Assembly (NCBI GenBank): GCA_004794785.1
Contig: SJOL01004592.1
Span: 1-64,000, forward strand
Direction of reading: 5' to 3'
Length of the DNA: 64,000 nucleotides
Source: Opisthorchis felineus
Lineage: Eukaryota > Platyhelminthes > Trematoda > Opisthorchiida > Opisthorchiidae
Positions 1 through 14,236 of this stretch are shown in pieces; position 1 is the stretch's first letter; each line of letters begins with the position of its first letter. Made by a program: the position numbers and the translations under genes. The notes below the pieces were generated by a model. The model was not told where the DNA came from. It ran no database searches and was given only the letters and a program-made list of their open reading frames with translations.

Positions 1-3000
1 AGGGTTTTCTTTCATCCAGCGTGACAGTTTATAAGGTATAGAAAGAACACATTTAGATATTGGTGCGATCTCAGATTGAGTAAATATTAGGAGCTAAAAC
101 CGTATCAGTCGATCGACTTAGCATTAATTATGCGCCCAGCTGCTGAGCTTTTTAGTCTTTTGAAAGCAGTCTTATAATTTATTCAGTGGGTAGCGAATTC
201 TTTGACAGCTGAACAGTCTGTTTCGTGTAATTTTCAACACAGTAAACCAAGAGACTGTTTATTTTGGACCTAAGAATTCATAGTGATTGGAATGTGCCTA
301 AAACAGTTTCATTGCTTGTAACTGGAGTAAATAAAACATCAATAACCAGAATAACCAGAAGTGAAGTAATCCAAGTGGGTGACTTTTAATTCACCTGAGA
401 AATTTGGTTCAGCATCTAGGAAACTGTAGAAAGTTCAGACCGGCAACAGAAGAACTGAATGAGTTTTGCCTCGTTGCCTTGGGTTTTCGGGCACAAACGA
501 GCCATATTTCTTCTTGAAATCTATTGAAAACCTATATTGTTGCCTGTGATTGCTGTGTTCTCTTGAAGAGATATTCACTGTTCTCAAATGATTAGCTCTC
601 CTCCAGATAAATGAGATTGCTGATATCACAGTGCGTTTTTGTAAGCATCACGTTATGGCAAATTACAGATGCAATAAAGGTCAAAACCACAAGATGCTTC
701 CTACTTTATAGCTGCTTTTGTCTTTAAAAGACCCGCCAGTTTAGATAGCTAATAATTTATTAATACAAACGACAAGCAAATAAGTGATTTCCGAACCAAC
801 CAGGTTAAGCGTACCTCGTTTTATAATGCGTGTCTCTTGCCACAATATCATACTTCACCCGTCCCCATGGACGCACTTGAAGAGTTACTTGTGCAGTGCA
901 CGGTCAATATCTCGCTTTCTTCACTTGTCCTATATTCGGCCCCAATTACAACAGATATGAGTAAGAGTATGAGTAAGAGTGTGAGCATGAGTATGAGGGA
1001 GTCAAACAGGATGCACATATATTGGACACACGGAGGTGTACCTGTAGTTAAATTCCGAGCATATGCCGTCGCACTGAGACATAAAATGTTATGTTTCGCC
1101 TCACGGGAGGCGTTAATCTCTGTCATGCATACAGATGCAGTCAATGAGGTAACGCTTCCAATATCTATTCCTTTATGAGTAAAAACTCCGTGAATTTGGT
1201 CTTGAAATACCAAATTTGGTTCATTATAGAGTGTGGGGTGGCTTTAATTTGGTACAGCCATCCGATTTCTTCCATAAACCTGAATTCTTCCACTAGGTTC
1301 AAAATCTGCCGAGGTTACCATCTCAGCGATGTTGCAATCTATGATTAATAGGAGTGGGTGAATCAGTTTTTGAGCCGTTTGCCTTGAGACCAATCTTCAC
1401 ACTTAGCAAACAAGCCGATAATCTAATTGTTCTTCATCTATATATATATGGCATGGTCAACAAGGTGCAATAATCCTGAACATCGTGGATCTGAATCGCA
1501 ATATTCTCCCTCTCAGTGCCAAAATCTCATATTTTAGTAGCTCTCATATTGTTAGCATGTTCACTCATTAAAAGAAATTTAGATAATGGAAGTGAACTAC
1601 GAAAGTAAAGCAACCGAACAAGGTCCCGGTACTTTAAATCTGTCTAAGCTTGCCAGTAAGAGGGGGTTTAGTTTGAAGCCATTAACTCTGGCCTTTGATT
1701 AATCTATAAGTTTAACTAGGTAAGTATACAATAGTGAATGCAATCATAATGAATTTTAAGGTGGAAAAAGAAGCAACGTTTGCGCAGTACCCGGTTTGAA
1801 AACTAACAAACAGCAAAGTGAAAAATTTAAACAACTTAGTCAGTCTTCACCTGCAATGTGTAAGCTTACCTAACGCAGCGCAAACCAGCTAGGCCAAATG
1901 AACACCCTATGTGATTCGACTGAAGAACTCAAAACTCTGTCGACAGCCTTCGGTAGACATAAACACTTCTAAATAGACTAATTTGCTCGCACGTAAATAT
2001 AAAATAAACTCTGTAATTTTCTGGAATTGAACACCAGTAAGATCTTTTTCTATTTGTGAGGACGGTATTTTTTCGAGAAATGTGTACAATTCCCCGTTCC
2101 ATAGCGCAATAACAGAAGACTTTGACACCTGTTATGCTGGTTAATAAATCAACGAACACACCGGTTACGCTAGCCTCAAAGGTCTGGCTGACAGTTTCCA
2201 AATAGACCATAAAAAATGGCGTCTGTGTGAGAGTGAAGTTAAACGTCGGCATGCGTACCTTTTGAGTAAAAGCAAGAATAGTGCAAGGAACCCATGAAAT
2301 GTTCAAATTTAGTTTTGACAGCTGAAAAAACTAATGTCACACGTCAGTGTATGTTTGACCTCCATTAGTAGATTTCGTTTCGTTCTGGGAGATTGTTCCC
2401 AGCTTGTTGTTGAGAGACCATCGTGGGTAACATTCAACACATCTGGGAGACAGATGGGCGTAAAAGATGAAACCTAGAAGTAGATTAGGACTTGTTGTCC
2501 GTGCGGATGCTCTGAGGAGTTCAGCTGGACGTGGTTCAGCCAGTTATTGTCCGACTATTTTACTCAGGTCGGTTTTAAGACTAAATATGTACTTGCAGTC
2601 GAATTCCTTCCCTCCAGACTCTAACCGTTTTAAGCGGAAGGGCGTTTATTTGTCACCGTTGAACAAAGCAGCCAAACGGAGGTTATCAAACAAGTAACAT
2701 TTGTTGGTTTATGTCAAGGAATACATGACTGGAAAAAGGGGAATTGAAACATAAAAGTAACAATTACTGCAATATCGAAGCTTTTGTCCTCGAATACCAC
2801 CCACAGCATACGTGAGACATTCTGTTGGCGATTCCTTTCAAACAAGAAACAGATTTTAGGATTGCAGTTATTGTGTCAGGTTTAGGCAAGTGCACCCGTA
2901 GCAAACGAACAAAATATCAGCGAATATGAATCAGTAGCACCATTCGGTGCATGGTAGTCCTGGACCTAAGACGTAAGGCGTCGCTGTCCCAAGATTGTAT

Positions 3001-6000
3001 GTTTTTCTTACCTCTAAGTTGAAAACACCCTGAACTCCAAAGTCTGCGCTGAATAAAAACCTTGGTAAACGCAGCATACTACTCATAAAAGGGATGTTCG
3101 GCTGGATTGAGTTGAGTCCCCTGTCAGAACCAAATTCGTGTCAAAAAGCTTTGATAGATTCTAATCAGGTTTCATTCGAAAGGCATGTACGAAATTGAGA
3201 GACCTTAACAATGGTGCCCAAACATAGTGGGTGGTACAGCATACCTGAATAATTTCCAACGCCCAAAAACATCAGGCAATAAGATAATCAGTTACGCAAT
3301 CAGCGAATGGAGACAGAACCATTGACAGGCGATGCAACTAGAGAACTTATCACTTTACATTAAATAAGCTGCTACTGGTCAAGCGTTGCGTACCATCGTA
3401 CAATATTTACTGGTCGAAATTGGAGACTGTCGATTATCTGATGTGTCAAGTATGCGTACTCTACCACAATTCCCCCTCAAAAAGTGTCTCGTTTATCTCA
3501 CGACCGTACTTGACTTTAGCATTCGGAGTCCGTCTTGTCAAGGCGAGATGATCTTTCCGTATTCTTTCCGCACCACCTCATCTCTGGATTCGTAACCACC
3601 AGATTTTTTCTCCGCAGTGATTATATTCATTCCCTGGGTGTTGATTCATCTAAGTGATCTAAGTTTAAGCCAAATGTTATGCAAAGGATGGCCAACAAGA
3701 ACTGGGCTAGACTTAGTTGTGTACTTCAGTATGCACAAAAATCATTTTAGTGAGGCTGCAAAGATATTATCATTTTGAAACTATCTTTCTTTTGTAACTA
3801 CCGTGCCACCTCCTTCGGAATATCGAATGCCCGAACTTCGTCACCTGAACTTGCACAATTCTGCCCTTGATATGAATAGGCCCAAACTTATTGCAGTGAC
3901 TACAATCAGAAATATCGCCCCGGGTGGCATTGGTTGCTAGATTGAAGTACCTTTCTTTTATCACAAATGTTGTTGTTCCCACTTCAAGTGCATCTCCGCG
4001 CATTCCATGCCATTCTGTTGACAACTGCTCTGGGAAAAACTTTGTGCAGCCCGAAGAATCTTGGGAGTCATCAACATCGAAATACGACATCGAAGTGAAT
4101 CAATCTGGCTAGATTTCGCAGCTATGAATAATTGCTTACATTAGCCTTGCTTCTGACCGTATTTGACAGATTGTCAGGTGTCAGGATATTTATGACCTTG
4201 TTCACGGGGCTTGCAGAAAAGTCGAAGGAACCAACACTCATTTTCTCGTGTAATGCAGAGCGATGAACATCTAAATTCGGCGAATGCTTTTTATCTCCTG
4301 TTACGTAAAAGATCGTGAGATCAGCGCTGAGTAAACTAGGTGCAGTCTTGGCTACTAAATAGCAAGGATTTTCTCAATACTGCAACCAGAATGACAGTAT
4401 ACTTCATACGCTAGTTTAGTGTATGTTATCCTTTGTAAAGTCAGTGTGAAATTTAGCTTCCAAATCTTTATTGATCGTATTATGTAAAATTTTTTGTTTT
4501 CCTGGGGAGTCTAGCAGTCGCCTGATTAGTTTCACCTGGTAAAAATGCAACTGGTCATCCTCGATGTGGCCAACCTGGCGCGTCCCTGCAAGTTTCGAAA
4601 ATGCATTGATAGATAAAATGGAAAATTTTAAAAAGGAACTAGAAAATCTCACTAAATTTTGCCCTCCTGCTATTTCTTACCAGGGATTGCCGTTTTTTTC
4701 AAACATTTCTCAACATGTAAATCGATTTTAATTTACTACGGTGAGCTGGAACGATAAGACTAGCACCATGATAAAACTAACTGGTTAACCCGGTGCCCAC
4801 TTTCGGTGTTGAGAAGTGAATCTGACAACTAAACTTACTGCAAAAATGTCACTTGTCTGTCTGTTGCGTTTGAAAGCATTGCGGAACTCGGTTGCTCGAT
4901 AACAGTTTCGTGACTGATTGTTCACTTGTATTGGCTCAGGAAGTTGGACGATAACGTCCCTGGATATGATAGATTCCTTTCCTCCCAAAGAAGAAAAGCT
5001 CAGTCAAATAGATTTTCAAAAACTGTTCAAGTGATCTGATGCTGTTGCTGATAGCAAATGAAACGTCCGTCATGATCCTTTTTGTTCCTTCCTTTCCCAA
5101 AAGTGCTTGCACAGGCTGTGTGGATCACATATCACATACTGATTTTTCAAGCCAATCTGTGAGTTGAGTGGCATTAAGCTGACACCGAGTGACCGCGTGG
5201 CTAGTATTAAGCTGCTTTAAGGAATGGCCAGTTAATAGACAGTGCATATGGCTGCGGTTTTTTCAAAGCTGCTTTATGGAACGCTAAATGCGATGCAACT
5301 TTAACTCTTCACATTGAGCACCAAACGAATTACAAATGCATAACTGTGTTGTTCCCCGGTGTGGCGGAAGGCAGTTGGGTGCGCTAGCTCACGAAATTAT
5401 CCTACCTAAATGTTCTAACTTCGATAGCTGGAGAGGTAGTGAGAATGTTGGTATCGGTATTTCTAAAAAGGCAGGATATTTTATAGCACACTGATATACA
5501 CATTTAAATAGCCTCAGGTGCACCGCTAAATCGTACTGATAAACTGATTTGCTCCAAAAAACTATCTTGAAATGCACAAAACCATGCAATCATAATGCTT
5601 TCAATAAGCGTTATATGAAGGCACGTTCTGCCCCACAATACAGCAAGGTGAGCTAATGACTCAAAGTATCATTTTTCATGTAGATTCTAACTACAAGTAG
5701 CCATCAGGCTAGGACATTAGTAATTCACAGCAGAATGTACGGCCGTCGCATTTGCAATAGCCACCTGCTAATTGTTGATTACATCCCCACCGTGGACAGT
5801 GTTACCTTCTTTGTAAGTGAACGTATCGACCCATTTATTCACTGTAACCGTAAAATTCTGTCTGTACTATAAAACACGCGTGACCGCTCTACATTTCTGT
5901 ATAAATGCTTGATATCCTGATCTGATGACAATCACAAAAATCAAGTCTTGCTAGCCACACTATGTGATAAGAACAACTCGATTAGAAAAATACCAAGATG

Positions 6001-6649
6001 TCGACAAATCAGCGTAGTTTCACTCAATATAGAATGCTGTTATGACCACGCTATACGAAAATCACTTGAGAAATTACTCTTTCGATTTGTGTATAATTGG
6101 ACTGAGTTCCTCCGTATATGTTTCTGTTGCTTTTATACAAAATAAGGGTCACAGAAAGATAGAAAATTTGCTTAAACTACCGCCTGACCACTCATGGAAA
6201 TGCGCCTAACTACGGTCAACCGAGAGTATGGTTGAGCGCATTGTTTATCGGTCCACACTGTGCAGACGGTTATAGTTAGTAACCACTATTCTCACCAAGG
6301 AATACCATTGTGCACTTTACCTTGGCGGACCACACCGATGACATCGAACTTTTCTGGGGTTCTTTTTAGGTAATAGACCCAACAGTCTGATTTTAAATGA
6401 AAGTAGCACCGAATATCCACCTCTCTCCGTCCATAATTTTAGCTCAGGCTCTCGTGATTCCGCAGCTGAACGAAACTTCCAGGCCTAGGTTGGAACTTCG
6501 AATTATCCATGTCACACAAACAGTGAAAGCATACTGTTTTGGTAGACATTAATTGTCCATAGGAGGGAAAACATGTTAAGGGACCCAGGGTGTGGACAAA
6601 GAGATACAAACATATACGTGGTTGTTTTTGGAATGATTTCTTCATTTAA
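1..6649. other. No gene recognised
   Basis: Apart from the 12-bp tandem repeat at 957, I see nothing identifiable. The longest open frames (113-125 codons at 837-1213 and 1929-2306) lack domains and overlap across strands. Confidence 0.6.
957..1001 (+). repeat. 12-bp tandem repeat, about 3.5 units
   Basis: Two exact units of ATGAGTAAGAGT (957-968, 969-980) are followed by a variant unit (981-992) and a partial one. Open frames run through it on both strands, which is a by-product of the repeat and not evidence of a gene. Confidence 0.85.
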
Positions 6650-6833
6650 ATTGTTCAGCTGTAGAACTCTTTCGGTGCCTGGCCACCATGCCATCAGAAG
6701 AAGGCAAGAAGGCTGACACACTGGCCAGTTATCCAAGCATAGATAAGACAAGTCGAGATGCCGAGGCTGGGTTCGATCCACAGAACTTCCGGTCAGAAAG
6801 TTCGCGTCCTGACCACTGAGCCATCTCGAAATT
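6650..6833 (-). mobile_element. tRNA-derived SINE copy
   Basis: On the minus strand the head reads like a tRNA gene. An A-box-like TGGCTCAGTGG lies at 6823-6813 and a B-box-like GGATCGAACCC at 6779-6769, about 33 bases apart. A tRNA-unrelated body of about 110 bp follows. The body matches 56600-56727 on the + strand, most clearly when both are translated (CLDNWPVCQPSC against CLDKRRVSRPSC). The acceptor stem is not convincingly formed, so it is not a functional tRNA. In fluke proteomes this body is often mis-annotated as short hypothetical proteins. Confidence 0.7.
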
Positions 6834-9800
6834 ATTTCCCTGCCATCCTAGCAGTGAAGTACTCTCTGGATGTTCGTTCAGCAGTAAAAAAAAAGGCCGA
6901 GTGGACCGGATGGGGTTAGGACTGCAGGGCAACCTTTGTACCTCGTGCTTGCACCAGCACTTCAAAAGAATGGACGGAAGTCATTCCAAAGTAAAATGAG
7001 TCACGTATTACGAATTAGGGGATAAGTAGACGTAAAATCAATTAAAATATATGCACTCGATCAGCTGAAATGGATGTTCAATCTATTAACTATTAAGTAG
7101 TTTTTGGTTGTTTTCTTATTCCAGTTTTCAGGAAGGTGGGTGAGTTCCTTTTTGAGTCTTGGAGACTTTACATACAACGAGCTCGTGTTTACATGTGACA
7201 TTCACGGCTCTTGCGTTTGATCTTATCAAGCGAAAGTGCATGGACTGCAACAGGCTATAAAAGAACCTCTGACTACACAGCGGTAATTCGTTTTTCCTGC
7301 CGACTTTTGACCCTGAAACGGTTACAATCTAACCATTTCCTTCTAAATGGGGTGTCCTTAGACTGCCAGGTTGCCCACTCTAGACGTCTTCAGGACTAGC
7401 TTTTGGAAATGCTCTGTTTTTCTGCTGTTCCGCACTCACCCGGAATAGTTTTCTCAGATGCCCCGCAGAAAATACTTCATTGAAATTTTATCTGACCTAA
7501 ATCATCATCTTTCATATTTCCCAGGTCAACTTCGATCTGGCACATGAGGCTGACCTCATTGCCAGTGTCATTTAAGTTAGTGGCACATCAACCCACAGCA
7601 GGTGCGCACATCAGATATTATGGATTTGATTTCAATGAGGAGCTAAAATGGACATGACTATATAGCTTAGTAGTTACTATAAAACAATAACATATCGGAT
7701 TCTGCAATAGTTTTATGTTTCTGTTAATCAACGTTTCACAAAGTGGTGGATTAATTTCATCCGCCTACGTACAAAGCGTTTTGCTACTGGTCTAAAGATG
7801 CTGGAAGTTCGGAAGATTTTTCACTCTCTATCGTTTTAAACAGAATATAGGGGAGATCCGTGGTATCTTCCAAATGTTGACTTAGGTGAGCTCAATAATT
7901 TCTGTTTCCAGTAACCCCTGGATGGATATCCATCGGTAGGGCTCCACGTCAATACGAATCTTTTATAAGGGAACCTTCGGCAACTTTTCACCGTCCAATC
8001 CCACCTTGCATACACAGTACAAAAACTACTGGTTTCATTTTCGCCGGGCACACAAAAACCAATTGGTTCAAATGTGACTTTCTTGGTGCAACTGTGTTGC
8101 CATGGTCATCCCGTGGTGAAAGCTCTAAATATCCTATGCAATATGTCTTCCGATCTGAACCAACAAAATCTCACATACATTTCTCCTTTGCCCGTCTTTG
8201 TCATTCTGGTTAAAATCACTGACAGATTGCATGAACTATCGGTCCATTTAATTGGCTCATTGACCATTGCGGCCCGTAGATTATTTTGTACGCTGGCAGT
8301 TGACTAATTTTTTCTCAAATACAGCTTTGAATTTTCCCAGGAAAAAGCTGTCAAATCGAATTTCGTATGCAGTTATCCCAATCCATAACCTCAATCTGAG
8401 ACACAACGACCCCGGGGCCAACAAAGTTGCACTAACATTCAAACCACCAAAACTAGCCTGGGAGTATGATGCCAAGGAAAAATCGGCAAAGTAGTGTTCA
8501 CTGCTTTCTGTGAAAGACATTTCATTGTATACGTTATCACAAGACGATCAAAATAATGCACAAACACTGTAAGACAGGAATTTTAACCGATTTGAAGAAG
8601 TGAAAACGACTTCCTGAAATTTATCTAAACAACACAAGTGGCGAGTGATGCCTCCTGCTTAAACGTATCAGAAGTGAGAGGGAAACATGCTGTCAACATA
8701 TCTATCGAGGAAGTAGGAAAAATGCTCAATCCTGCACTCCCCCCCCCCACCCCTGAAAAAAGATAGGCCCTCAACATCGCTTATCTTGGGAAAATCCCAT
8801 GTTTCCTGTAATCATCCATGAAGTTGTCATCTTCGGTGAGGAAAAACCGCTGAACTCGGATACACGCGATGCGAGGAATCATTACCGACTTCATGATTAT
8901 TTTGGTAGGAAAAAATCAGACGCTTGGCGGTGATTTGCGAAAAGTTCTCAACAAGTCATTTAGCAATATTGGACGGCATCCAGTGTGTACATTTAGGACT
9001 TCCATAGGTTTGTGGTACCTGTAGTTGCCAAGCACAGAATGAAGAAAGTGATAGATCAATGCATCAGTACACGGCTTCTACCTAACAAGTAGGTGACCGT
9101 TACTTTGCGGTACCATTATGCTGGAATAGGCAGCTTGCAATCCTAGTCTCAAACTCGATGCGAACTTCTTGGACATACTAGCGTACCAAATACACAAGGG
9201 TGTTGAAGTCATCCGGTGCCAGTTTGGTAGATTCCCTTAAATGGGTGCGAAAAAAAGTGGTTAAGGTGTCATCAGAACATCCCTCTAAGATACTATAAAG
9301 TGTCGTAAAGGGGGAATTGAGATTAAGTTTTCAGAGCAATATGTCCTAAGGACGCTCCGTAGGATTGTAAAAGAGGTGTACTCGCACTTTTGCTGACCCT
9401 ATATTTCGTCTTCGTCCTTCCATACGTCATTTGCTCTGGGTCAAAACTAAGATAATTCCCCGTTGAAATAGCACAATACTTATGGGGTCACCGAGGATAA
9501 TCTGCTTATCACTAACTCGTGGCTGTAAGACTTGGAAGCATCTTAGAAGTTAAACATGGACCCAGACACTAACATTTCAGGACAGATAAATGTTAACAAC
9601 TTCATGTTGTTTATCATAGCCCGAAGAGCGTGTACATATGGAAGCAAGCCCTTATCTAGGTTCATTGTTTCTTTAACAAGGTTTATAGGACAGATGCCCT
9701 GGTGTCCAGTATACACCCTCGGTGGACGCATTTCAATCTTTAAAAGTAACCAGTTAGAACCGTAGCGCACGCTCTGTTCTCTGTGCTCCGTCGGAATATG

Positions 9801-12089
9801 GGGAATTAAACCGTTTTTGTGACTGAATCGGACACAGAATTTTTCACTCCATCTGATGTGAATACTCGATATTCAGTACTCGTACATAACCGCGGTTGAT
9901 GCATACCAGCGCAATACGGTGAAGCATTTTAACATTCATCAGCCTCGTCATCATGATTAACACGAGCAAATGCCACCCCAAAGGAACTTTCTTCCTGTAA
10001 GAGAAGCCAATCTATGCCGAAAAGCCAAGGAGAATTCTACAGCTGTTGCATCCGGAATAATCAGCAATGTGCATCTCATGAAAATTCAGCGGTTTGCATC
10101 TCGGACTTCCCGGCTAGTTGTTGCAAGCCATAAAGTCCTACGAAGAGCGGTTGGTCATCAGAGTGATTAACTCTCACTTAAACAGGATATAGGTCCGCTC
10201 ATCTTCAATCACGTTAGACACACCCCGCATCACGTGTTAACTGACCTCATGAGTGGCGACCTCTCAGGTTCACGCAGTCTGTGAATTACCTCTACTAATG
10301 AGCTACTCACTGCATGTTTTGCCATCCTTTGAGCCCGGATTACCAAAAGAAATAACACACTATGAGGATACATTCATTTATAGCTAAGAAAATGAAGGTA
10401 ATTATCAAAAAGCCGAGAATTCTTGGGTTTACAGGTGGTGATCCATCTTATCATTCATCCATGTTGTCTTTAATCGATAGTGTCTACAAATTATTTCAAT
10501 GGAATTTGTGTGTACCAAGGCTCAAATACGAGCTCCCAATTTGAGTAAACTGGGCAACTGTCCACTGATATGGCGGGGTGGTGAGCTGTTCGTAAAGGTG
10601 ATAAACCGTCTAACGTTACCAAATCGGGATCATTCTAATTGCAATGCTTTCTGTTAGGAGCAAATCACTAATTTGTGGAACCAAAAACTGTTGCTTTTCA
10701 GCTATGGGTTTTGGTCTCTATATGGAAGTATTGCACTGGAAAAAAATTTCCGAACCACAAAAAGCGTCAACTCGATGGAGATGCTTTCTGTCAGAGGTTT
10801 CCCCTGGGGAGAAGTAAAGTATCCTAATGTATCTTCCACAGCACAAACGGTACAAGAACATTATTGAATAACAATGTTTTTACTTCGTTACACTGTCCGC
10901 GCTACAATATACACGTACGCGCACGTTGCGATATCACAGACCCAATTGGGGGAGGCATCTGTTTAAAAAACATACAACAAAAATAAAAACGGTACCAACT
11001 GTGAGAAGTCCAACAGGTGCAATTTAGAGAGGAAAGCAGAATTACATAAAAATATCAAACACTGCTTCCGATTCTTGAAGTTCATCGACAAAACACGGGG
11101 TCTAAGAAATAATCCGCCTCAAAATAGAACCAAGCCTGTTGGTAAATACATACCACCTGTTAAGCATACAAAATGAGATACAACTTCACCTGTCTAGCAT
11201 ATATACAGCTTTTCGTAAGTTTAATCCGCCCACTCGCTACTGGTGATTTTTTTCAAAAAAACGGGACCAAACTTATGCGTCACCCATTACGCAAGACGGA
11301 ACACTTACAAGCTTCGCAGCTTCTTTATTATTCTAGATAAGCTCTTGGTGTAACAAAAGCCCTACTTTGGTGAAAAACAGGGACTGTTTAAGTCAGTTTG
11401 ATAACCGTGAAATGTATCGTATATATCCTCAATTTGTGGTAGCGGAGAGTGTAGGATAAACAGCATCCGGTAATAATCGAAAGCAGGTCATTGAGTATAA
11501 CACATAAAGAAATAGCTGTAAGTTCTAGAGGGCTTTGATATCCATGAAGGTTTAACGATTGTGTAACGCAAGTATAGTATATATCTCTGACAAGAAATCT
11601 CTAAGCACAAAGTGAAGTTGGAGTAGACGCCTTGGTTTCATGAAAATGATTCCCTAAATAACACTCCGACTGGAATAAAGCCACCCTATATTGGTCTTCA
11701 TTTGCATGTGCTGCGAAAGCGCCGCCTCTCGTTTGGAACGATATTTGAGGTATCGGTATACTTATCCAGACTCCGTACTACACCTAACGACTAGTGTAAA
11801 CGAAAGATTCAGCTGATTTTTGTGAAGTCCTCTGTTAACAAGTTACTCTGCAAATAAGGGTGTAACTTCACTTGCATGCAACTTGGTGTTCAAGTGGGAA
11901 ATAGAGTCCAGTAAAACTCGAGAAATATGCTAACGTGATGAGCTTCGAGGAGGATGAAATCGTTAGTGCGCAGTCAGAGTTTTCAACAACCTGAAAGCAT
12001 AACCCTAAAAAGGTGACAAAAATCTTAAGGAATAGTTGCCCAAATACTCCAGTGGTAGACGTGATGCTCGTGTAACCTAGATAATACTT
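6834..12089. other. No gene recognised
   Basis: Nothing was recognised beyond the C-rich tract at 8739. Open frames are below 80 codons. Confidence 0.6.
8739..8760. repeat. C-rich tract
   Basis: Ten C, one A, four C, then TGAAAAA. The minus strand could form a G-quadruplex. No gene context is recognisable. Confidence 0.85.
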
Positions 12090-12339
12090 ACAGATGCATT
12101 ACCCCCTTTGATACAACCGTCACGAAGAGACTGGACCTTACCGCGATGTGACGGGTTGTGTACCTCGGCAACCCTCTGAGCTATACTGGGGGGTGTCCGA
12201 GTGACACCCGTAGAGTCTCTCATACCAGTTTGGTCAATGGTTAGAGGTCTGACGAACACAGTCCCCTGGCCCTCCAGGTTCGGGGTTGTAACTTCTTCCT
12301 TAAAAATGGTAATGTACTGGCATTTCCCGTCAAAACGCC

Positions 12340-12450
12340 GCTACCTTGCGGTCAGGCTTTTGAGCCAAAGGTTTTGGTCCAGGACCCTAATCGTACTCCT
12401 GTCTAGGTGTGGGCGCCCTGGTAGTATCCCAGTCCACGTGCAACCATGAA
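12340..12450 (+). mobile_element. Possible tRNA-SINE fragment
   Basis: GCGGTCAGGC, then a TTTTGGTCCAGGACCC stretch, and a body encoding [11 protein letters not shown] in one frame resemble the tRNA head and body of the SINE at 6650-6833. It adjoins the 5' part of the APE-type LINE, so it may be an old insertion or shared sequence. The similarity is partial. Confidence 0.35.
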
Positions 12451-12749
12451 TTGCACATATACAGATAAACTCATGCCACATCGACCGTCGCGTGGTGCCA
12501 TCAGCCGGGTTGCCTTACTTGCTGCATACAGCAGGGCAGGTAAGATAAACAGGCTACTGCTGACGCCTCCCCTCTTCCTCCTTCACATACTTTTGTTCTC
12601 TCCTCTCCCCACCCCATTAATAACTCTCTCCTTGTAGGCCCAGCACTTAGGAAGGATGAGTTCGTTAGTCCTGCATTGGTTTTGCAAGCAACATCTGCAC
12701 ATCGTCCGACGCCTACATTCTCAGGCATCTCGAACTCAATCCTCGACGC

Positions 12750-14234
12750 CCAGTGTATCTGGCTGCCTTCAATGTCCGCAATCTGAAGCAAGCAGGTCAA
12801 CAAGCCGCTCTTGCTCTCACACTGGACTCGATTGGCATTGATGTGTGCTGTGTATCAGGAACAATAATTCAAGATCTAAGCACAACGGCTGAGCTAACCA
12901 CTTCATCACTCTCCACTAGCTTCCGGCTGCGCAACTCTGGCGATCCAGTGACCACTGCGGCTGGATGTGCAAGTCCTAAGTCACCTTGCTTGACTGGATA
13001 CCCGTTGATAATCGTCTCTGTGCGGTTCATCTGGCAACGGTTGTAAAGGAGTCACACAAGGGGGAGGTTTATTGACGTCTGCTTGTCGTATCTGCTTAGG
13101 CCCCAAACGACTGTAGCCCTGACACCATCAAAGACGAGTTTTATGATGCCCTGAATGCCTTGCTGCGGTGAGCTAAAAGCTGAGATATCATTATGGTTGC
13201 CGAAGATCTGAATACACAATTGCGCAGGCTTAGCACACCTGAGACTCAATTGCGTGATCGACATAGATTGGACTCGGTACGTGCGGACAATGGTGAACGA
13301 TTGCTTCGGCTGTGTGCTGACCGAGGGCTGTTTTTATGCCGTATTAACTTCCGAAGTAGCCGAAGTCGCCTGCCCACATAGCGTCCTCCAACGGCGGGCC
13401 GACCACGAACTCAGATCGATCACATTGCTATCAGTTACCAATGTCGTGGATCAATAACTGACTGCCTCCCGTTTTGGAACACATTTGTGGATTCCGACCA
13501 ACCGCTCGTCCCTTCGTTTTCCAGGGCCGTGAGAGGTGTGGACAAATCGCCTGCCAAATGAGATACTAGCAGATCCGGATGTTGGACGAATTTACCAGAA
13601 GCATTTTCCAGATTCCCTTCCAAATGCCCCATCATCAGATGTGAATTCATACTGAGACAAGGTCGGCAACTTTTTGCACAGTATTGGGAGTTTTGCTTGT
13701 GGCACGGCGCTACCAGGACCACTCAAGCACTGGATATCAGACCGAAGAGAGGCAATGCTTAATTCTAGAGAAACATCCCAGCCGGTCCCGAACGTGACGC
13801 GACGAATCATCAGACGGAAAGTGAAAGTGAGCGTGCGAACCGACCGTGAACTTTGGTGGATACGGAAAGCCAAGGAAATGGAAGAGGTCCAGAAAGCCAG
13901 TAATGCCCGAAGATTGTTTCAGTCGATCCGCGCAATCGGTCCCCGAAAACCTCCTGTGATCGAAACAATCAACAATCAGAATGAAGGGACCATCTCCAAT
14001 AAAGAAGAACGCTTCGAACGGTCGGCCATATTCTTCAAACAATAGCTATCGTGGCCACCAGCTGCTACTCATCTGGAGCCCACAGTCGACGTAGAACCCT
14101 GAACGGTGAACTTGGAGCCCCCTACGGCATTTGAGGTTTATGACTATATGTGTTCTCTCAAGCGCCACCGAGCTTTTGGTCCGGATGACCTCCCACCCGC
14201 ATTGCTCAAAGACAGGGGTGAAATCCTCAGTCAG
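12750..14234 (+). pseudogene. Broken LINE ORF: AP endonuclease plus RT start
   Basis: The endonuclease begins with YLAAFNVRNLKQAG near 12753. About 12970-13000 the frame shifts. The frame containing DWIPVDNRLC then runs to about 13530 with several in-frame stops. Motifs seen are VAEDLN at 13193-13210 (normally GDLN/GDMN, so the Gly is lost), RTQIDHIAI near 13420, and VDSDQ at 13487-13501, where the catalytic His of the usual SDH is replaced by Gln. A second shift near 13670 leads to a basic linker (RRIIRRKVKV, KAKEMEE). The RT N-terminus follows at 14115-14234 (PPTAFEVYDY, then GPDDLPPALLKD). Loss of catalytic residues, stops and truncation exclude activity. Confidence 0.8.
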
Positions 14235-14236
14235 TA

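Larger units (their letters stand above)
12090..14236 (+). mobile_element. Degenerate APE-type LINE (RTE-like), 3'-truncated
   Basis: This is a non-LTR retrotransposon remnant. A GC-rich 5' part of about 650 bp (12090-12740), with a CT-rich stretch at 12565-12640, leads into an endonuclease/exonuclease/phosphatase-type domain. A basic linker and the first part of a reverse transcriptase follow. Homology stops abruptly at 14234, before the RT catalytic motifs. The order endonuclease, linker, RT is that of APE-type LINEs. The wording of the protein resembles entries in fluke genomes often mislabelled craniofacial development protein 2-like, which are copies of such elements. The left boundary is uncertain and may include a SINE-like piece. 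Many stops and frame changes show that it is dead. Confidence 0.8.

Noticed and set aside
837..1213. Overlapping open frames on both strands
   Set aside because: The lack of stops is explained in part by the ATGAGTAAGAGT tandem repeat; no domain on either strand.
6758..6833. Functional tRNA gene
   Set aside because: A and B boxes are present but the acceptor stem does not pair properly and a SINE body follows.
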